The notes under the pieces were generated by a model. The model had not been told where the DNA came from and searched no databases. It was given only the letters and a program-made list of their open reading frames with translations. The position numbers and the translations under genes are program-made. This document shows positions 63,001-64,000 of a stretch of 64,000 nt of DNA, piece after piece. Source of the stretch: Rotaria sordida (Eukaryota > Rotifera > Eurotatoria > Philodinida > Philodinidae); the NCBI GenBank assembly GCA_905250125.1, contig CAJNOL010000493.1, forward strand, positions 1 to 64,000, read 5' to 3'. Positions within the stretch are counted from its first letter, which is position 1; every line of letters begins with the position of its first letter.

Positions 63001-64000
63001 AATCTGTCTGTAGATTCAATATCAGTTCAAATAGTGGATGTCAGTTGAGGTAGTTTCCTCGTTAGTTTGACATGCTACATATAAAGTAACAGGTTAAAAT
63101 GTACTTTAGAAAAATGTTCCTGAGAAATGGGTGTGGATCTGAATATGGATAAGGAACATACTAACACTCCACACTCGCCCATTAATTTAAAGGATTTTTG
63201 CTATGATAATTTATAAAATATGAGATAAGAACAACAAATCGTATTTTAATAAAATTTTCTTTCATTCTTATTGAATTTATTTCTATACGAAATAAACCTC
63301 TAGATAAACAATTAAAATATCTGCTGAAATATGTTTGGATTATAGTGTTATTTACGTTCCAGTAACATGCTATTTAAAAAACAACAATTAAGGATGAGGG
63401 ATATTTTCGGACAAGGTATCATTTCACAATGGCATTTACCCTGAAGGACATTTATTTAAAGGACGTTTTAGATTGTATTCACATATAACTTAATCAGAAA
63501 CAAATTACCGCTCATCATTTGAACTTCCATTACCTTTCCAATGATAAAAATATTGTTTTCTTTTTAAATCAGCTGATAGAAACAACGGAAATCAGACTAT
63601 TTATGTGATTATAATATGAGCACATAAAATATTCAGGTGGACAATCGTGCTTCATAGTATTCGGTTTTTCGGTCGTTGTATCCTTTGTGGTAGAATTCTT
63701 TCAAATAACATTGAAAAAGCTTGTTGCAAAAAATGAATATAAAAATTTTGTTGATTTATCTGATAAAATTAATCTGATGATAACTTATTATAGACAATGA
63801 TGAATATATTAGTATTGAGATACCTTCTAAATTCATAACATTTTCTTTTGATTATGATATCAATGAAGTAATTAGAAAGGATCAAATAGACAATAGAGAA
63901 TAAAACAAAATGGCCATTTGTCATTAAGTCGCCGTCTAAAAAAAGTCAAATTTCAATAGAAACATCGAAATTGAGACGATAGCTTGAGGTCTAATCTTCC
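63001..64000. other. Noncoding right edge of window
   Basis: No recognised gene, RNA or repeat was found in the last kilobase. Confidence 0.4.

Overview
The window is nuclear DNA of an animal. It is AT-rich, with genes split by many short GT-AG introns (about 50-90 bp, plus a few of 0.7-1.4 kb), AATAAA signals after several genes, and many small DNA-transposon remnants. The proteins are animal-type: importin-5, OSER1, a BCL7 family member, a Ly6-type three-finger protein, a SAPCD2-like protein and GAPDH. Low GC, compact introns, T-rich splice acceptors next to start codons (as expected for spliced-leader trans-splicing), abundant cut-and-paste transposon debris and a DUF1275 gene uncommon in animals together fit a bdelloid rotifer (Rotaria or Adineta type). 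That assignment is inference; no single marker in the window proves it.

Layout. 0.7-9.5 kb (minus): a complete 22-exon importin-5 gene whose exons join to exactly 1122 codons plus stop, with a nested hAT-type MITE in one intron. 12.1-13.5 kb: degraded Cys-loop ion-channel-like pseudogene. 14.9-15.4 kb (minus): OSER1 homologue. 16.1-18.7 kb: 112-bp MITE, an NAD(P)-binding (NmrA-like) pseudogene with two TGA stops, two foldback repeats and a possible terminal exon. 19.1-19.6 kb (minus): two-exon Ly6/uPAR-like GPI-anchored protein with a TATA box. 20.2-22.7 kb: foldback element, deleted piggyBac and mariner scraps. 24.4-24.8 kb (minus): BCL7-like gene. 28.2-29.1 kb: dead Tc1 element with both ends.

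31.6-33.6 kb: four-exon gene for a 588-residue proline-rich protein of unknown function. It is followed by two same-strand paralogues at 34.1 and 37.1 kb, small proteins with extreme cysteine clusters and a possible PH/GRAM-like fold, separated by an 842-bp long-TIR element. 41.8-42.9 kb: SAPCD2-like gene with a short upstream ORF overlapping its start. 44.96-46.4 kb: eight-exon GAPDH. 48.0-50.3 kb: almost complete piggyBac element with TTAA at both ends. 54.6-56.1 kb: DUF1275/YoaK-type membrane protein cut by a 100-N assembly gap, the best candidate for horizontal acquisition. 58.7-59.1 kb (minus): small secreted cysteine-rich protein. The rest of the right side is repeats, two tRNA-like remnants and a 478-bp foldback.

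There is no operon-like functional grouping. The genes are a mix of housekeeping (nuclear import, glycolysis, chromatin), cell-polarity and stress-response genes and lineage-specific secreted or cysteine-rich proteins. Exon boundaries were derived by hand from GT-AG sites, reading frame and recalled family similarity; no database search was run.
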